Source of the DNA: Chlamydiales bacterium
GTDB lineage: Bacteria > Chlamydiota > Chlamydiia > Chlamydiales > JACKPQ01
Direction: 5' to 3'
Assembly: GCA_024233435.1 (NCBI GenBank)
Contig: JACKPQ010000001.1
Coordinates: 662,074-726,073 of the forward strand
Length of the DNA stretch: 64,000 nt
A model generated the notes under the pieces. The model was not told the origin of the DNA, made no database searches, and saw nothing but the letters and a program-made list of their open reading frames with translations. Each line of letters begins with the position of its first letter. Positions within the stretch are counted from its first letter, which is position 1. Below, one piece after another: positions 42,534 through 50,543 of this stretch. The position numbers and the translations under genes were made by a program.

Positions 42534-44579
42534 ATGTTTTTTGCAGAACTTAAACAATTTAAGATTGGTCTCGAGCGAGAAGCTTTGCGCATGTCTCATT
42601 TTAACCAACTCGCAAAGACACCTCACCCCGAATCGCTCGGCTCAAAACTCACCCATCCCTACTTCACCACAGATTTTGCCGAATACCAAATCGAGTTTGT
42701 TACGCCTCCCTTCTCCTCAATCAAAAAATCTCTTACATTTTTAGAAACTTTACACCGCGCTTTTTACACATTTGTACCCAACGAAAAACTTTGGCCACAT
42801 AGCATGCCACCCAAAAACCCAAAAAATATCCCCATTGCAGACTTTGGCGTTTCATCAGTGGGCATGAAAAAATACCTTTACCGTATGGGCTTAACACAAC
42901 GCTATCCTATCGAGATGCAGCTCATTTCAGGCATTCACGCCAACTACTCATTTCCAGACGCCGTCTTTAAAAAACTTGGCCTCACCAAAAACGAAGGCTA
43001 CATGGCCCTCATTCGCAATTTCCTGCGCCATGGCTGGATTCTGACCTATCTTTTTGGATCCTCCCCTTCTAAAAAATACCCCGACTCCACATCCCTGCGC
43101 ATGAGCCCTCTTGGTTATTACTCCTTGGTGCAATCCCAGATAGCCATCTCATTTAACTCTCTTGAAGAATACCTGCACGATCTCAACAAGGCCTGCACAA
43201 CTCCCCATCCAGAATATCAAAAAATTGACCCCTCACTCCAACTCAATGCCAACCTTCTTCAAATCCCTGCCGAGCACTACACCCGCATCCGGCCAAAATC
43301 TCAAAGTGATAACTTATCTAAAGGCATTGACTATATCGAAGTGCGCAGCCTAGATCTCAACCCCAATTCCCCCATCGGGATCGAGCAAGACGCCCTCGAA
43401 TTCCTCCACATCTTTTTACTTTACTGCCTTCTTGAACCTTCACCTCCCCTCAGCCCACAAGAGCGCAAGCAAATCTGTGATCATCAAGCACACGTTGCCC
43501 TCCACGGTCTGCAAGACACAGACCCAACCCCTCTTCTCACTGCCATGGAGCCACTTGCTGACTACCTCGGCTACAAAAATAAACCCAATCCCAAGCGTGT
43601 CCTCACTCCCCTCACTGCAAGCGAAAAAAACTATTTTACTCAGCTTGCCGAAAAATCCCTCAAAACCCAACAAGAGCTCGAGCTCAAAGAATTTGAGCTC
43701 TCAACGCTTTGCCTGATTGACGCTGCCAAAAAGCGCAACATCTCCATTGAAATCCTCGACAAGACCCATAACATCATTCGCCTAAACAAAAACGTCATCG
43801 TTCAGCAAGCCACATGCACTCACAAAGACACCTACATCGCACCCCTTCTCATGAATAACAAATCGGTTACCAAAAAGCTCCTCACAGAGCACAACCTCAA
43901 AACCCCATCCAGCCAAACCTTCAACACATTGCAAGAAGCCCTCACTTATAAACCCACAACAAAAATCGTGATCAAGCCCAACACAGCAAACTTTGGAGTT
44001 GGAATCAGCTTCATTCCTCCAAATGAGCCCGCTCAATACAACTGCGCCATCAAAGAAGCTTTCAAACACGCATCATCAGTACTCATCGAGGAGTTTTGCC
44101 CCGGTCATGAAATCCGCTTCCTTGTCATCGATAGCAAAGTCATAGCCGTAACACTACGCGAACCTGCCAACATCACCGGTGATGGAATCCACACCATGCG
44201 GCAACTCATCGAAGAAAAGAACCGCACCAAATTCCCCAAAGAACACATCCGCCTTGATAAAACCCTACCCCTATCATCCATTCCTAAAAAAGGGCAAAAA
44301 ATCTACCTTCGAGAAAACTCAAACATTTCAACTGGCGGCGATGCCATCGATCTAACCGATATCATCGATCCTTCCTACAAAAAAATCGCTCTCAAGGCCA
44401 CAGAGGTCCTTGGTGCTGCCATCTGCGGCGTTGATATGCTCATTCCCAAATACAAAGAGCCTGGCACCTATAACATCATTGAGCTCAACTACAACCCCCA
44501 GCTCTCAATGCACATCTATCCAACCCAGGGAAAATCCCGCCCCGTTTGCGATGCCTTATTGGAGTACCTAAACCCATGA
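42534..44579 (+). CDS. gshF: bifunctional glutamate-cysteine ligase/glutathione synthetase
   Basis: GshF makes glutathione in two ATP-dependent steps. The N-terminal ~400 residues are the ligase, beginning FKIGLEREALRMS with YQIEFVTPP, HSMPP and YIEVRSLDLNP active-site segments. The C-terminal ~270 residues are an ATP-grasp synthetase with IVIKPNTANFGVGI, VLIEEFCPGHEIR, ITGDGIHTMRQLIEEKN and ICGVDMLIP plus IIELNYNPQ. Total length 681 aa is slightly shorter than the usual ~750. The last ~17 codons, with the start of the next gene, occur a second time near 48.4 kb. The next gene overlaps by 4 bp (ATGA). Confidence 0.93.
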   Translation: MFFAELKQFKIGLEREALRMSHFNQLAKTPHPESLGSKLTHPYFTTDFAEYQIEFVTPPFSSIKKSLTFLETLHRAFYTFVPNEKLWPHSMPPKNPKNIPIADFGVSSVGMKKYLYRMGLTQRYPIEMQLISGIHANYSFPDAVFKKLGLTKNEGYMALIRNFLRHGWILTYLFGSSPSKKYPDSTSLRMSPLGYYSLVQSQIAISFNSLEEYLHDLNKACTTPHPEYQKIDPSLQLNANLLQIPAEHYTRIRPKSQSDNLSKGIDYIEVRSLDLNPNSPIGIEQDALEFLHIFLLYCLLEPSPPLSPQERKQICDHQAHVALHGLQDTDPTPLLTAMEPLADYLGYKNKPNPKRVLTPLTASEKNYFTQLAEKSLKTQQELELKEFELSTLCLIDAAKKRNISIEILDKTHNIIRLNKNVIVQQATCTHKDTYIAPLLMNNKSVTKKLLTEHNLKTPSSQTFNTLQEALTYKPTTKIVIKPNTANFGVGISFIPPNEPAQYNCAIKEAFKHASSVLIEEFCPGHEIRFLVIDSKVIAVTLREPANITGDGIHTMRQLIEEKNRTKFPKEHIRLDKTLPLSSIPKKGQKIYLRENSNISTGGDAIDLTDIIDPSYKKIALKATEVLGAAICGVDMLIPKYKEPGTYNIIELNYNPQLSMHIYPTQGKSRPVCDALLEYLNP

Positions 44580-45640
44580 TCTGCATTTCACGCCTCTCGC
44601 ACATCCCTCCAAAATACATCATTCCAGCAGGCTTAGCGGTCATTTCGGTAGCTCTAGCTGCTATCGCCTACCTTGGTTATCGGCATTATACTACGAAGCA
44701 ACCCACACCAGCCCCCAAACCTAATCAATCACCACTTGCAGCTATCAGAGCCAAAGAAGAACAAACACAAAAACGCGCAACAGACTACAAAAATCTGCTT
44801 GATACGATCTTTCCTTCATTAGCAAATCTTAGCAAGAAAAGCAGACCCCAATTATCAGCCATGTCGGCTCTATTAACCATTGAGAATGACTATAGACATG
44901 GCAAATTTACGCAAGCGGTTCTCATTGAAAAACTCCAGAACGTGGAAAAGATCCTTGCCGCAAACACAGCGCAAGAAAATGCAGAGAAAGAAGCTCGATT
45001 AAAACGAGCTCAAGAATTGCATGATGAACAGGCAAAAGCTGATGCAGAAAGGCTAGCTTATGAGCAACGCAAGAGCACATTTCAATCAGTGTTAGACAAA
45101 GTTTTTCCTGATCTAGTCAATTCAAAGGACATAGGTCTATTGGGTATCAAGGACGATTTCATAAATGGCAAGTTCACAAAAGAAATCCTAATTGAAAAAC
45201 TAAATAACCTATCAAAAACTTTAGCCCAAAATGCAAAAATAAAAGCTCAAGAAGAAGCAAAGACTAAAAGACAATTTGAAGACGAAAAGCGCAAAATAGA
45301 ACACGAGTTCCAAGAAAACCGACAAAAGATTGATGAAAGCTACCGCATGAAAAAGTATGAGATCGCACAAAATACAAAATTTGAGCTTGCATTCAGCACC
45401 CACTGCGACAATATCCACAAAGCAACCAAACAGATACAAGAAGGAAAAGTTCCTACTGATCCTTTACTATTTAAACAACTACGCGCCGCTAGAAATAACC
45501 TAACTGAACTTAAAAATCAGTATCTGGACCCCAACAACCAAATCTCAGATGAGACAGTGACCAATAAAATCAAGGAAATTAACGAGAGTATCACGGCTCT
45601 TGGCAAGAAAACAGCTACAAGAAAGAAAAACCCTTACTGA
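44576..45640 (+). CDS. coiled-coil protein with N-terminal transmembrane segment
   Basis: Starting at ATG 44576 (overlapping the gshF stop), the protein has a basic head (MICISRLSHIPPKY), one strong hydrophobic helix (IIPAGLAVISVALAAIAYLGY), a Pro-rich linker and a long Lys/Glu/Gln-rich coiled-coil region. Two internal copies of an ~80-residue unit (FPSLANL...GKFTQAVLIEKL and FPDLVNS...GKFTKEILIEKL) are visible. The head and helix are nearly repeated in a second gene at 48462. The reading frame ends early because of an apparent frameshift in a C-terminal repeat. It may be an inclusion-membrane or envelope protein, inferred from topology only. A longer start at 44546 lies inside gshF and is less likely. 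Confidence 0.65.
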   Translation: MICISRLSHIPPKYIIPAGLAVISVALAAIAYLGYRHYTTKQPTPAPKPNQSPLAAIRAKEEQTQKRATDYKNLLDTIFPSLANLSKKSRPQLSAMSALLTIENDYRHGKFTQAVLIEKLQNVEKILAANTAQENAEKEARLKRAQELHDEQAKADAERLAYEQRKSTFQSVLDKVFPDLVNSKDIGLLGIKDDFINGKFTKEILIEKLNNLSKTLAQNAKIKAQEEAKTKRQFEDEKRKIEHEFQENRQKIDESYRMKKYEIAQNTKFELAFSTHCDNIHKATKQIQEGKVPTDPLLFKQLRAARNNLTELKNQYLDPNNQISDETVTNKIKEINESITALGKKTATRKKNPY

Positions 45641-45722
45641 TCCTTTACTATTTAAACAGCTAACCACTGTTATAGAAAACCTAACTGCACTCCGAAAGAA
45701 TAACCAAGTAAATAAACAATAG
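45611..45722 (+). repeat. diverged duplicate of the preceding gene's 3' segment, out of frame
   Basis: Bases 45611-45700 resemble 45430-45520 inside the gene (shared CTGATCCTTTACTATTTAAA and later AACCTAACTG blocks). A one-base shift near 45630 makes the gene stop at 45640. In the shifted frame the repeat reads on as TDPLLFKQL and ends at TAG 45720-45722. This looks like decay after a short tandem duplication. The remaining bases to 45757 show nothing further. Confidence 0.5.
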
Positions 45723-45757
45723 CATCACAGCCACAACATTTTTGATAACGTCCTTTT

Positions 45758-47002
45758 TTATAAAGCATCAAGATAGGACTCTCCTTCCCTATTTAACACA
45801 TAGCTCAAGCTGAAATCATAGCTAAGCATCCAATCTACTGACTTTTGATAACCACCACGTACAGCCATGTGAATTGGATAATCCTGTTCAAAATTACCTT
45901 GACAGTAGAGGAGCGTGGGGTCTTTTTCAACGAACAGCTTTATCAGTTCGAGGTGACCCGACTGGGCTGCCTCATGAATGGGAAGCTCACCGTGGCTATT
46001 AGGAAGATCTAGAAGTTTTGGCGCCTTTTCAAGAATCCACCTGGCCATACGCAGATCCCCATTATATGCAGCAAAGTGTAAACAAGTCTCTCCATGATCA
46101 ACTTGAACTTCCAGCAAGATAGGATCTTTCTCCCACATCCATTTCAGGGCATCAAAATCTCCCTGTTTAGCCGCGCAATGGATAGGCAACCATCCATCTT
46201 CATCCTCATTGGACAGATAAAGCCTTGAAACACCTCCCTGACGGATAATCTCCCAATCTTTATCCCAATTCTTACCATACAATAATGGTGGTGAGTACTC
46301 TATGATGGAATGGTCCATAGAGGTTTCAAGCTTTGCGCAGAGATCAGAAATTGAGCTAACCTCATGATGCCGCTCCAGATCTGGGTCTAATAACCAACAC
46401 ATCTTGTAGATCATCGAGATCGCTAAAAGAAGTTCAAACCTTGTAAAAACTAAGGAACGAGTCTGATTAGCCGAATGATTACTCCACAGGCTTACTGCAG
46501 CAGAAGAAAACAAATCGGCCTTTGTTGGATCCTGAAAGAAAGCGATGGCTTTTTTTAGCCAGGTCATGAACATGCCAAGCTCATCTTCGTTCATTAGCTG
46601 ATTGAGATCAAACTCACGGCTACCAAAAGCGCAATGAGTGATAAACTCAGTAAACCGGCCAAAGCAGCCATTAATATTTTTAGAGTCTTGCTCATCAGCA
46701 GAGTAAACAAATACCTTTCCTGCAGCATTATAAAGATAAATATCCTCTTGGTGTTTGCAAAGAACGATGCCCTTAAGGTTACCTAGGCTTGGTTCAATGT
46801 AAATTCTATAGCCCCCAAGCTCAAGACTCCCTGTATCAGACACAAAAGCTTTCAAGCTTTCAGACATGGGGCATTGCAATTGCTTTTCTAGAGCAGATGT
46901 GTTTTGAGTGCATTTCGAGTCGTCGATCAGGTAGGGAACACCCGCCCTTTTCATCAGAACTTCAAAATTTGGACGATACCAAGAATTCAACACCGTTTTC
47001 AT
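45758..47002 (-). CDS. SUKH-like/ankyrin-repeat protein
   Basis: A 414-aa protein in two parts. Residues ~35-125 resemble SMI1/KNR4 (SUKH) domains: LEKQLQCPMSESLKAFVSDTG, a GGYRIY strand, DIYLYNAAGKVFVYS and FGRFTEFI. Residues ~265-414 contain about five ankyrin repeats (DGWLPIHCAAKQGDFDAL, GETCLHFAAYNGDLRMA, GELPIHEAAQSGHLELI, and so on). SUKH domains often serve as immunity proteins against secreted nucleases, and ankyrin arrays bind proteins. The combination suggests a protein-binding effector or immunity-like factor; function is unproven. The gene lies 29 bp downstream of another minus-strand gene. GAGGT sits directly before the ATG. Confidence 0.65.
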   Translation of the reverse strand: MKTVLNSWYRPNFEVLMKRAGVPYLIDDSKCTQNTSALEKQLQCPMSESLKAFVSDTGSLELGGYRIYIEPSLGNLKGIVLCKHQEDIYLYNAAGKVFVYSADEQDSKNINGCFGRFTEFITHCAFGSREFDLNQLMNEDELGMFMTWLKKAIAFFQDPTKADLFSSAAVSLWSNHSANQTRSLVFTRFELLLAISMIYKMCWLLDPDLERHHEVSSISDLCAKLETSMDHSIIEYSPPLLYGKNWDKDWEIIRQGGVSRLYLSNEDEDGWLPIHCAAKQGDFDALKWMWEKDPILLEVQVDHGETCLHFAAYNGDLRMARWILEKAPKLLDLPNSHGELPIHEAAQSGHLELIKLFVEKDPTLLYCQGNFEQDYPIHMAVRGGYQKSVDWMLSYDFSLSYVLNREGESYLDAL

Positions 47003-47031
47003 ACCTCAATAAGTATTATTATTAAAAGCAG

Positions 47032-48294
47032 TCATTTTTCACAACCAGCGTCTGTCTCTTTTACAAGAGTTTGACTGATTTCAAGAGGTAAAAATAGGTA
47101 CTTAAACGCCAATAGGCATTCAGATGGCGTCAAAGAATAATCTCGGCCATTTAGCTTAATTCTTGAAGAGGTCCATCCTAAATCGCCCTCTACAGCCTCA
47201 GGGTAAAAAATGATTTCTCCCCCCTTAAAACTAAAATCTCCCTTTTCAACAATCTGCTGCCCATTTTGAATCTGATAATGACAGCTCCCTTCTTTACCTC
47301 TTATCAACGTCCAAATTTCATCTGTTTGCAGGTTTTCCCACCGGCACTCATCTCCTTCAGTAAAAAATATTGACTCATCACACTTAATGGCTTCCATTTG
47401 ACGTTCACAAGGATAATTGTCCGCCTTTTGCAACATGATAATCCAATCATAGATCGATTGATTTTTTTGCGGGCAGTGGCAAAGGGGCGTCATTGTGCCA
47501 TCTAACTCCATCTGCTCATAATCATCATAGGCCGCACTAAGCCACTCATGCCAAGTGGCATGCCCCTTAATCATACCCTCCAGAATATTTTGATGATACT
47601 CCTTATCTTCGGTATGCTCTTGGACAAGCTTGGCATTCCGTGCTACTATATCTTGATATACACAATCGAGATGCGTTAGCAAATGAGCTTCAATTTGATT
47701 GGCAAGCCATGGATCAAAAGGCCTCTCTTGTCTCAGATGATATAAATTCAATGAAGTGTCTTTCACATTGTTTAGTGAACTCATCCGTTGTGTTTCATTG
47801 AATGGAGCAAAAAGCCCTAAATACCTCTCTCTGATCGTAGCATTACGCCACGGGATCCAACGAGCACCACCATACAGATGGGCTTCATGAACCATGCTTC
47901 CGCCAGCTACCTGTAAACGCAACATCTGGCCATACGCCCCTTTTAGTCGTTGCCAGACCAACTCTTCGGCTTGTAATTGGCTTGCTCTTTGTTGATAAAA
48001 TTGCTCTAAGGCTCCAATGAACTCTTTAGAAACCACCAGCTCATCTGCTCTTGCTTTTTCCTCGAGTGAAACAGCATTTTGATTGAGCCACTCTGTTACG
48101 CGCTGATAAACGTGAGCATAATCCTTATCCAATTCCTCATTGACCGCAAAGAGAGTGTTCCTGTCCAATTTCTGACATCCTAACGCCTCCAACTTCGCAC
48201 TAGCTCGCAAATACAAATCACCTCTTGTATCCAGGTATGGGCAATAGCCAATAATGCAGCACGATAATAGAGTCAGACACGGAATCATTTTCAA
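47032..48294 (-). CDS. exported hypothetical protein
   Basis: A 420-aa protein starting with a short export signal (MKMIPCLTLLSCCIIGYC; a lipoprotein reading of the cysteines is possible). The mature part is helical and acidic to about residue 300, followed by a C-terminal beta-rich region with repeated strand turns (SIFFTEGDECRWENL, GSCHYQIQNGQQIVEKGDF). Several cysteines could form periplasmic disulfides. No family is recognised. It is the first gene of a two-gene minus-strand unit with the SUKH/ankyrin protein. Confidence 0.6.
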   Translation of the reverse strand: MKMIPCLTLLSCCIIGYCPYLDTRGDLYLRASAKLEALGCQKLDRNTLFAVNEELDKDYAHVYQRVTEWLNQNAVSLEEKARADELVVSKEFIGALEQFYQQRASQLQAEELVWQRLKGAYGQMLRLQVAGGSMVHEAHLYGGARWIPWRNATIRERYLGLFAPFNETQRMSSLNNVKDTSLNLYHLRQERPFDPWLANQIEAHLLTHLDCVYQDIVARNAKLVQEHTEDKEYHQNILEGMIKGHATWHEWLSAAYDDYEQMELDGTMTPLCHCPQKNQSIYDWIIMLQKADNYPCERQMEAIKCDESIFFTEGDECRWENLQTDEIWTLIRGKEGSCHYQIQNGQQIVEKGDFSFKGGEIIFYPEAVEGDLGWTSSRIKLNGRDYSLTPSECLLAFKYLFLPLEISQTLVKETDAGCEK

Positions 48295-48333
48295 ATGCTA
48301 AACAACTTGACCGTTAATATCAATTCTTGTTAA

Positions 48334-48465
48334 GATCTATGGAATGAAGCTTTCTTACAAGCTCTTGAAGAGATCGACAAAATCTACCATGAAGTTTTAG
48401 AGAACCTTTCAAAGGGAAAATCCCGCCCTGTTTGCGATATCCTACTGGAGTACTTAAATCCATGA
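48334..48465 (+). pseudogene. gshF 3'-end remnant
   Basis: An open frame without a start codon that ends in GKSRPVCDILLEYLNP and TGA, almost the exact C-terminus of GshF. It is followed by an ATGA overlap into a copy of the next gene, just as at 44576. Upstream of about 48414 the frame reads LQALEEIDKIYHEVLENL, which is unrelated to GshF and may come from another gene. This is a duplicated junction fragment, not a functional gene. Confidence 0.7.
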
Positions 48466-48731
48466 TCTGCATTTCACGCCTCTCGCACATCCCTCCAAAA
48501 TACATCATTTCAGCAGGCTTCGCTCTCATTTTAGTAGCACTAGCTGCTATCGCCTATCTGGGATACCAAGCCCAACTAGCACAAAATGCGAGCATCCAAG
48601 CGCTCGAAAAAGCTTTAGCTAAACAACAAGCAGAGTTAAAGGCTCTTAGCCAAATAACCAATCAAATAGCAGACCTAAAAGAGCGCATCCAAGCGCTCGA
48701 AAAAGCTTTGCCTGAACAAAACCCACGATAA
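48462..48731 (+). CDS. truncated membrane coiled-coil protein, paralogue of the 44576 gene
   Basis: An 89-aa product. The first ~36 residues (MICISRLSHIPPKY, then a hydrophobic helix ending AAIAYLGY) match the gene at 44576. The remainder is a coiled coil with QITNQIADLKERIQALEKAL. The frame is cut by TAA where a ~78-bp repeat begins again out of frame. The paralogue's longer body is absent, so only the promoter-proximal end was duplicated, and the repeat region came from elsewhere or expanded later. It may still be expressed as a short anchored coiled-coil protein. Confidence 0.5.
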   Translation: MICISRLSHIPPKYIISAGFALILVALAAIAYLGYQAQLAQNASIQALEKALAKQQAELKALSQITNQIADLKERIQALEKALPEQNPR

Positions 48732-48890
48732 CCAAATAACCAATCAAATAGCAGACCTAAAAGAGCGCATCCAAGCGCTCGAAAAAGCTTTGCCTGAACA
48801 AAACCCCGAGCTAAATGCTCTTAACCAAATAACCATTCAAATAGCAGACCTAAAAGAGCGCATCCAAGTAACCGAAGAATACCTGTCCAC
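48649..48890 (+). repeat. three-copy ~78-bp coiled-coil-coding tandem repeat
   Basis: Three consecutive copies begin with CCAAATAACCA-T-CAAATAG and share GCAGACCTAAAAGAGCGCAT (about 48649, 48730 and 48820). The first two are almost the same; the third is diverged at its end. Linkers differ (a few bases versus 15 bp GAGCTAAATGCTCTT), and this length change shifts the frame between copies 1 and 2. Confidence 0.75.
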
Positions 48891-49071
48891 TGAAAATACC
48901 ATTCTAAAATTACAGGTCAGAGGGTGGTTAGAGGAGCAACGTCACACTTCCATTGGACTAGCGCCATTAGAAGCGCATATCCGCGCACTCAAAAAGCAGC
49001 TAGCTCCTAGCGAGCAGGAGGATTTAGAGCTTGAGATACGCCTCGCTAAATTAAAAGAAACAAAGCCTTGA
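48733..49071 (+). pseudogene. frameshifted 3' part of the coiled-coil gene
   Basis: This frame is +1 relative to the 89-residue ORF starting at 48462 and encodes two more QIADLKERI repeat units, followed by RGWLEEQRHTSIGLAPLEAH and a charged end. Joined with the upstream frame it would form one protein of ~200 aa. An in-frame TTG at 48790 could start a 93-aa product, but no ribosome site is visible, so loss of frame is the simpler reading. It ends 14 bp before the remnant of the flotillin-array repeat. Confidence 0.5.
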
Positions 49072-49085
49072 TGATAAAAAGTTGA

Positions 49086-49133
49086 TCATTTTGTAGGGTT
49101 GAGTATTTGTAGAGATGGGGAAGTTGCTTGCAT
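49086..49133 (-). pseudogene. truncated third copy of array gene (N-terminal remnant)
   Basis: Fifteen codons reading MQATSPSLQILNPTK then stop match the N-terminus of the two intact array genes (MQATSPSLRVLNPTNW and MQATSPSLQVLNPTNW). The sequence match ends abruptly at the breakpoint with the coiled-coil gene fragment. It marks the end of the tandem duplication. Confidence 0.7.
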
Positions 49134-49143
49134 TTTACCTTCT

Positions 49144-49242
49144 TTATTCTTTTGTTTTTGATCCTTTTACTTTGCCTAAATAGCCTGGTAGTTCCACGCC
49201 TGCCATTTCAGCAACAAAGTTGCAGAGATCCATCTCTTGCAT
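49144..49242 (-). pseudogene. flotillin 3'-end remnant, copy 2
   Basis: A 32-codon frame starting MQEMDLCNFVAEMAG and ending ELPGYLGKVKGSKTKE, almost exactly the C-terminus of the SPFH protein at 52468. It lies between an array gene and the next decayed array copy, showing that the duplicated unit carried the flotillin gene end. It could be translated as a micro-peptide but is most likely a by-product. Confidence 0.7.
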
Positions 49243-49258
49243 GCTTAAACTCTACGTA

Positions 49259-50425
49259 TTAAATAGGGAGGCCTTCAGCAGGACTCTCGCCAGAAACATT
49301 TTTCATCTCTGTAGTGTCTATCCCCAGCATTTGCAGCACCTCTGTTGAAACGCGATTCTCCTCATTGGCTTGTCTTAGCAAATTTGTAAACTTTACCTTA
49401 ATTGATCCAGAAGACATGCCATTGAAGACATCCAAAGGACTCTCATCATTTTTTGCCTCAACACCTAACAGCTGCACTGCAAATTCTTTTTGTAGCAGTA
49501 TGGCCGCTACTTTCTCCCATTCTTCTTCCCTGACTTCTTCTGCCATTCTCTTAAATACTATATGCAAAACCGTATTTCCTTCCTCATCAATCGGGCCCTT
49601 CCACACCTCTACTGGAAAGTTATACTCTGTAATGAATTTAGAAAGCTCTTCAGGTTCCTCAAGCAGTCCACACAGAGGGGATACACCTTCCTTGTTCTTA
49701 ACTTGCAATAGATCTGCTGCAAAAGGTTTTTTTAACAGATTACCGATCCAATCATGATATTGAAAATATATAAGCTCTCTATGCAATACCGTGTTCCCTT
49801 TGTCATCAAATGGCATTTTCCATTCATCTAAGCCGATATCATCATTTGATGCAGCACATTCCATAAAGCATTTAAGTTCTATCTTATCATCATTGAAAAG
49901 CGATTTAAAAGCTTGGCATGGCCATATTGCCTTTACAACATTAGGAGCTTTTGGTAGTTGTTCCTTATAATAGAAGAGACAATCTGTTACTTTTTTAGAT
50001 TTGCCAAACACATCAAAAATCGCTTTTGCCATCACAGGATCGTCATTTTTCATTGCCTTTGTAAACTTTATGCATGCCGATTCCTCTGACATAAACAGGC
50101 ATAGCCACATTGGATGTGCTACATCTTTCGGTAGTGCTTCCTTGTTATTGAGGAGGGTTTCTATTACTTCTTTAGCCTTACAGAACACATCCAAAATCGC
50201 TTTTGCCATCACAGGATCGTCATTTACAGCCTCTTTAAGTCTTATGCGAGCCGATTCCTCTGACATAAACTGGCATCGTAGCCATGCCTTGCGCTCACTT
50301 GATGCTAGATAGTAGATTGCCCCCAATGCAACGGTTGCAATGATTGCCAGCAGAGCAGTTTGTTGGCATTTAGGGCTCCAGTTTGTGGGGTTGAGTACTC
50401 GTAGAGATGGGGATGTTGCTTGCAT
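49259..50425 (-). CDS. membrane-anchored ankyrin-like repeat protein, array copy B
   Basis: A 388-aa paralogue of the adjacent 637-aa protein. The N-terminus MQATSPSLRVLNPTNW leads to a hydrophobic helix (ALLAIIATVALGAIYYLA). A ~66-residue segment beginning FMSEESA is then tandemly duplicated in this copy only. The C-terminal ~200 residues hold two or three ankyrin-like units (DEEGNTVLH...SPLxxLL). The final residues VLQMLGIDTTE-MKNVSGES are shared with copy A. It has no Sec cleavage site, so the helix likely anchors it. It may be an inclusion or envelope effector; function unknown. Confidence 0.65.
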   Translation of the reverse strand: MQATSPSLRVLNPTNWSPKCQQTALLAIIATVALGAIYYLASSERKAWLRCQFMSEESARIRLKEAVNDDPVMAKAILDVFCKAKEVIETLLNNKEALPKDVAHPMWLCLFMSEESACIKFTKAMKNDDPVMAKAIFDVFGKSKKVTDCLFYYKEQLPKAPNVVKAIWPCQAFKSLFNDDKIELKCFMECAASNDDIGLDEWKMPFDDKGNTVLHRELIYFQYHDWIGNLLKKPFAADLLQVKNKEGVSPLCGLLEEPEELSKFITEYNFPVEVWKGPIDEEGNTVLHIVFKRMAEEVREEEWEKVAAILLQKEFAVQLLGVEAKNDESPLDVFNGMSSGSIKVKFTNLLRQANEENRVSTEVLQMLGIDTTEMKNVSGESPAEGLPI

Positions 50426-50435
50426 TTTATCTTCC

Positions 50436-50534
50436 TTATTCTTTTGTTTTTGACCCTTTTACTTTGCCTGGGTAGCCTGGCAGCTCCACGCCTGCCATTT
50501 CAGCAACAAAGTTGCAGATATCCATCTCTTGCAT
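50436..50534 (-). pseudogene. flotillin 3'-end remnant, copy 1
   Basis: A 32-codon frame MQEMDICNFVAEMAG ending PGKVKGSKTKE, a duplicate of the flotillin C-terminus, located directly upstream of array copy B just as the true flotillin end lies upstream of copy A. The spacing to the following start codon (10 bp) is conserved. Confidence 0.7.
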
Positions 50535-50543
50535 GCTTAAACT

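Noticed and set aside
43440..44069. Antisense open frames within gshF
   Set aside because: They lie wholly inside a gene with a clear enzymatic assignment and show no signals of their own.
48640..48900. Possible CRISPR-like array
   Set aside because: The repeats are ~78 bp, contiguous, protein-coding in register and lack unique spacers; no cas genes are in the window.
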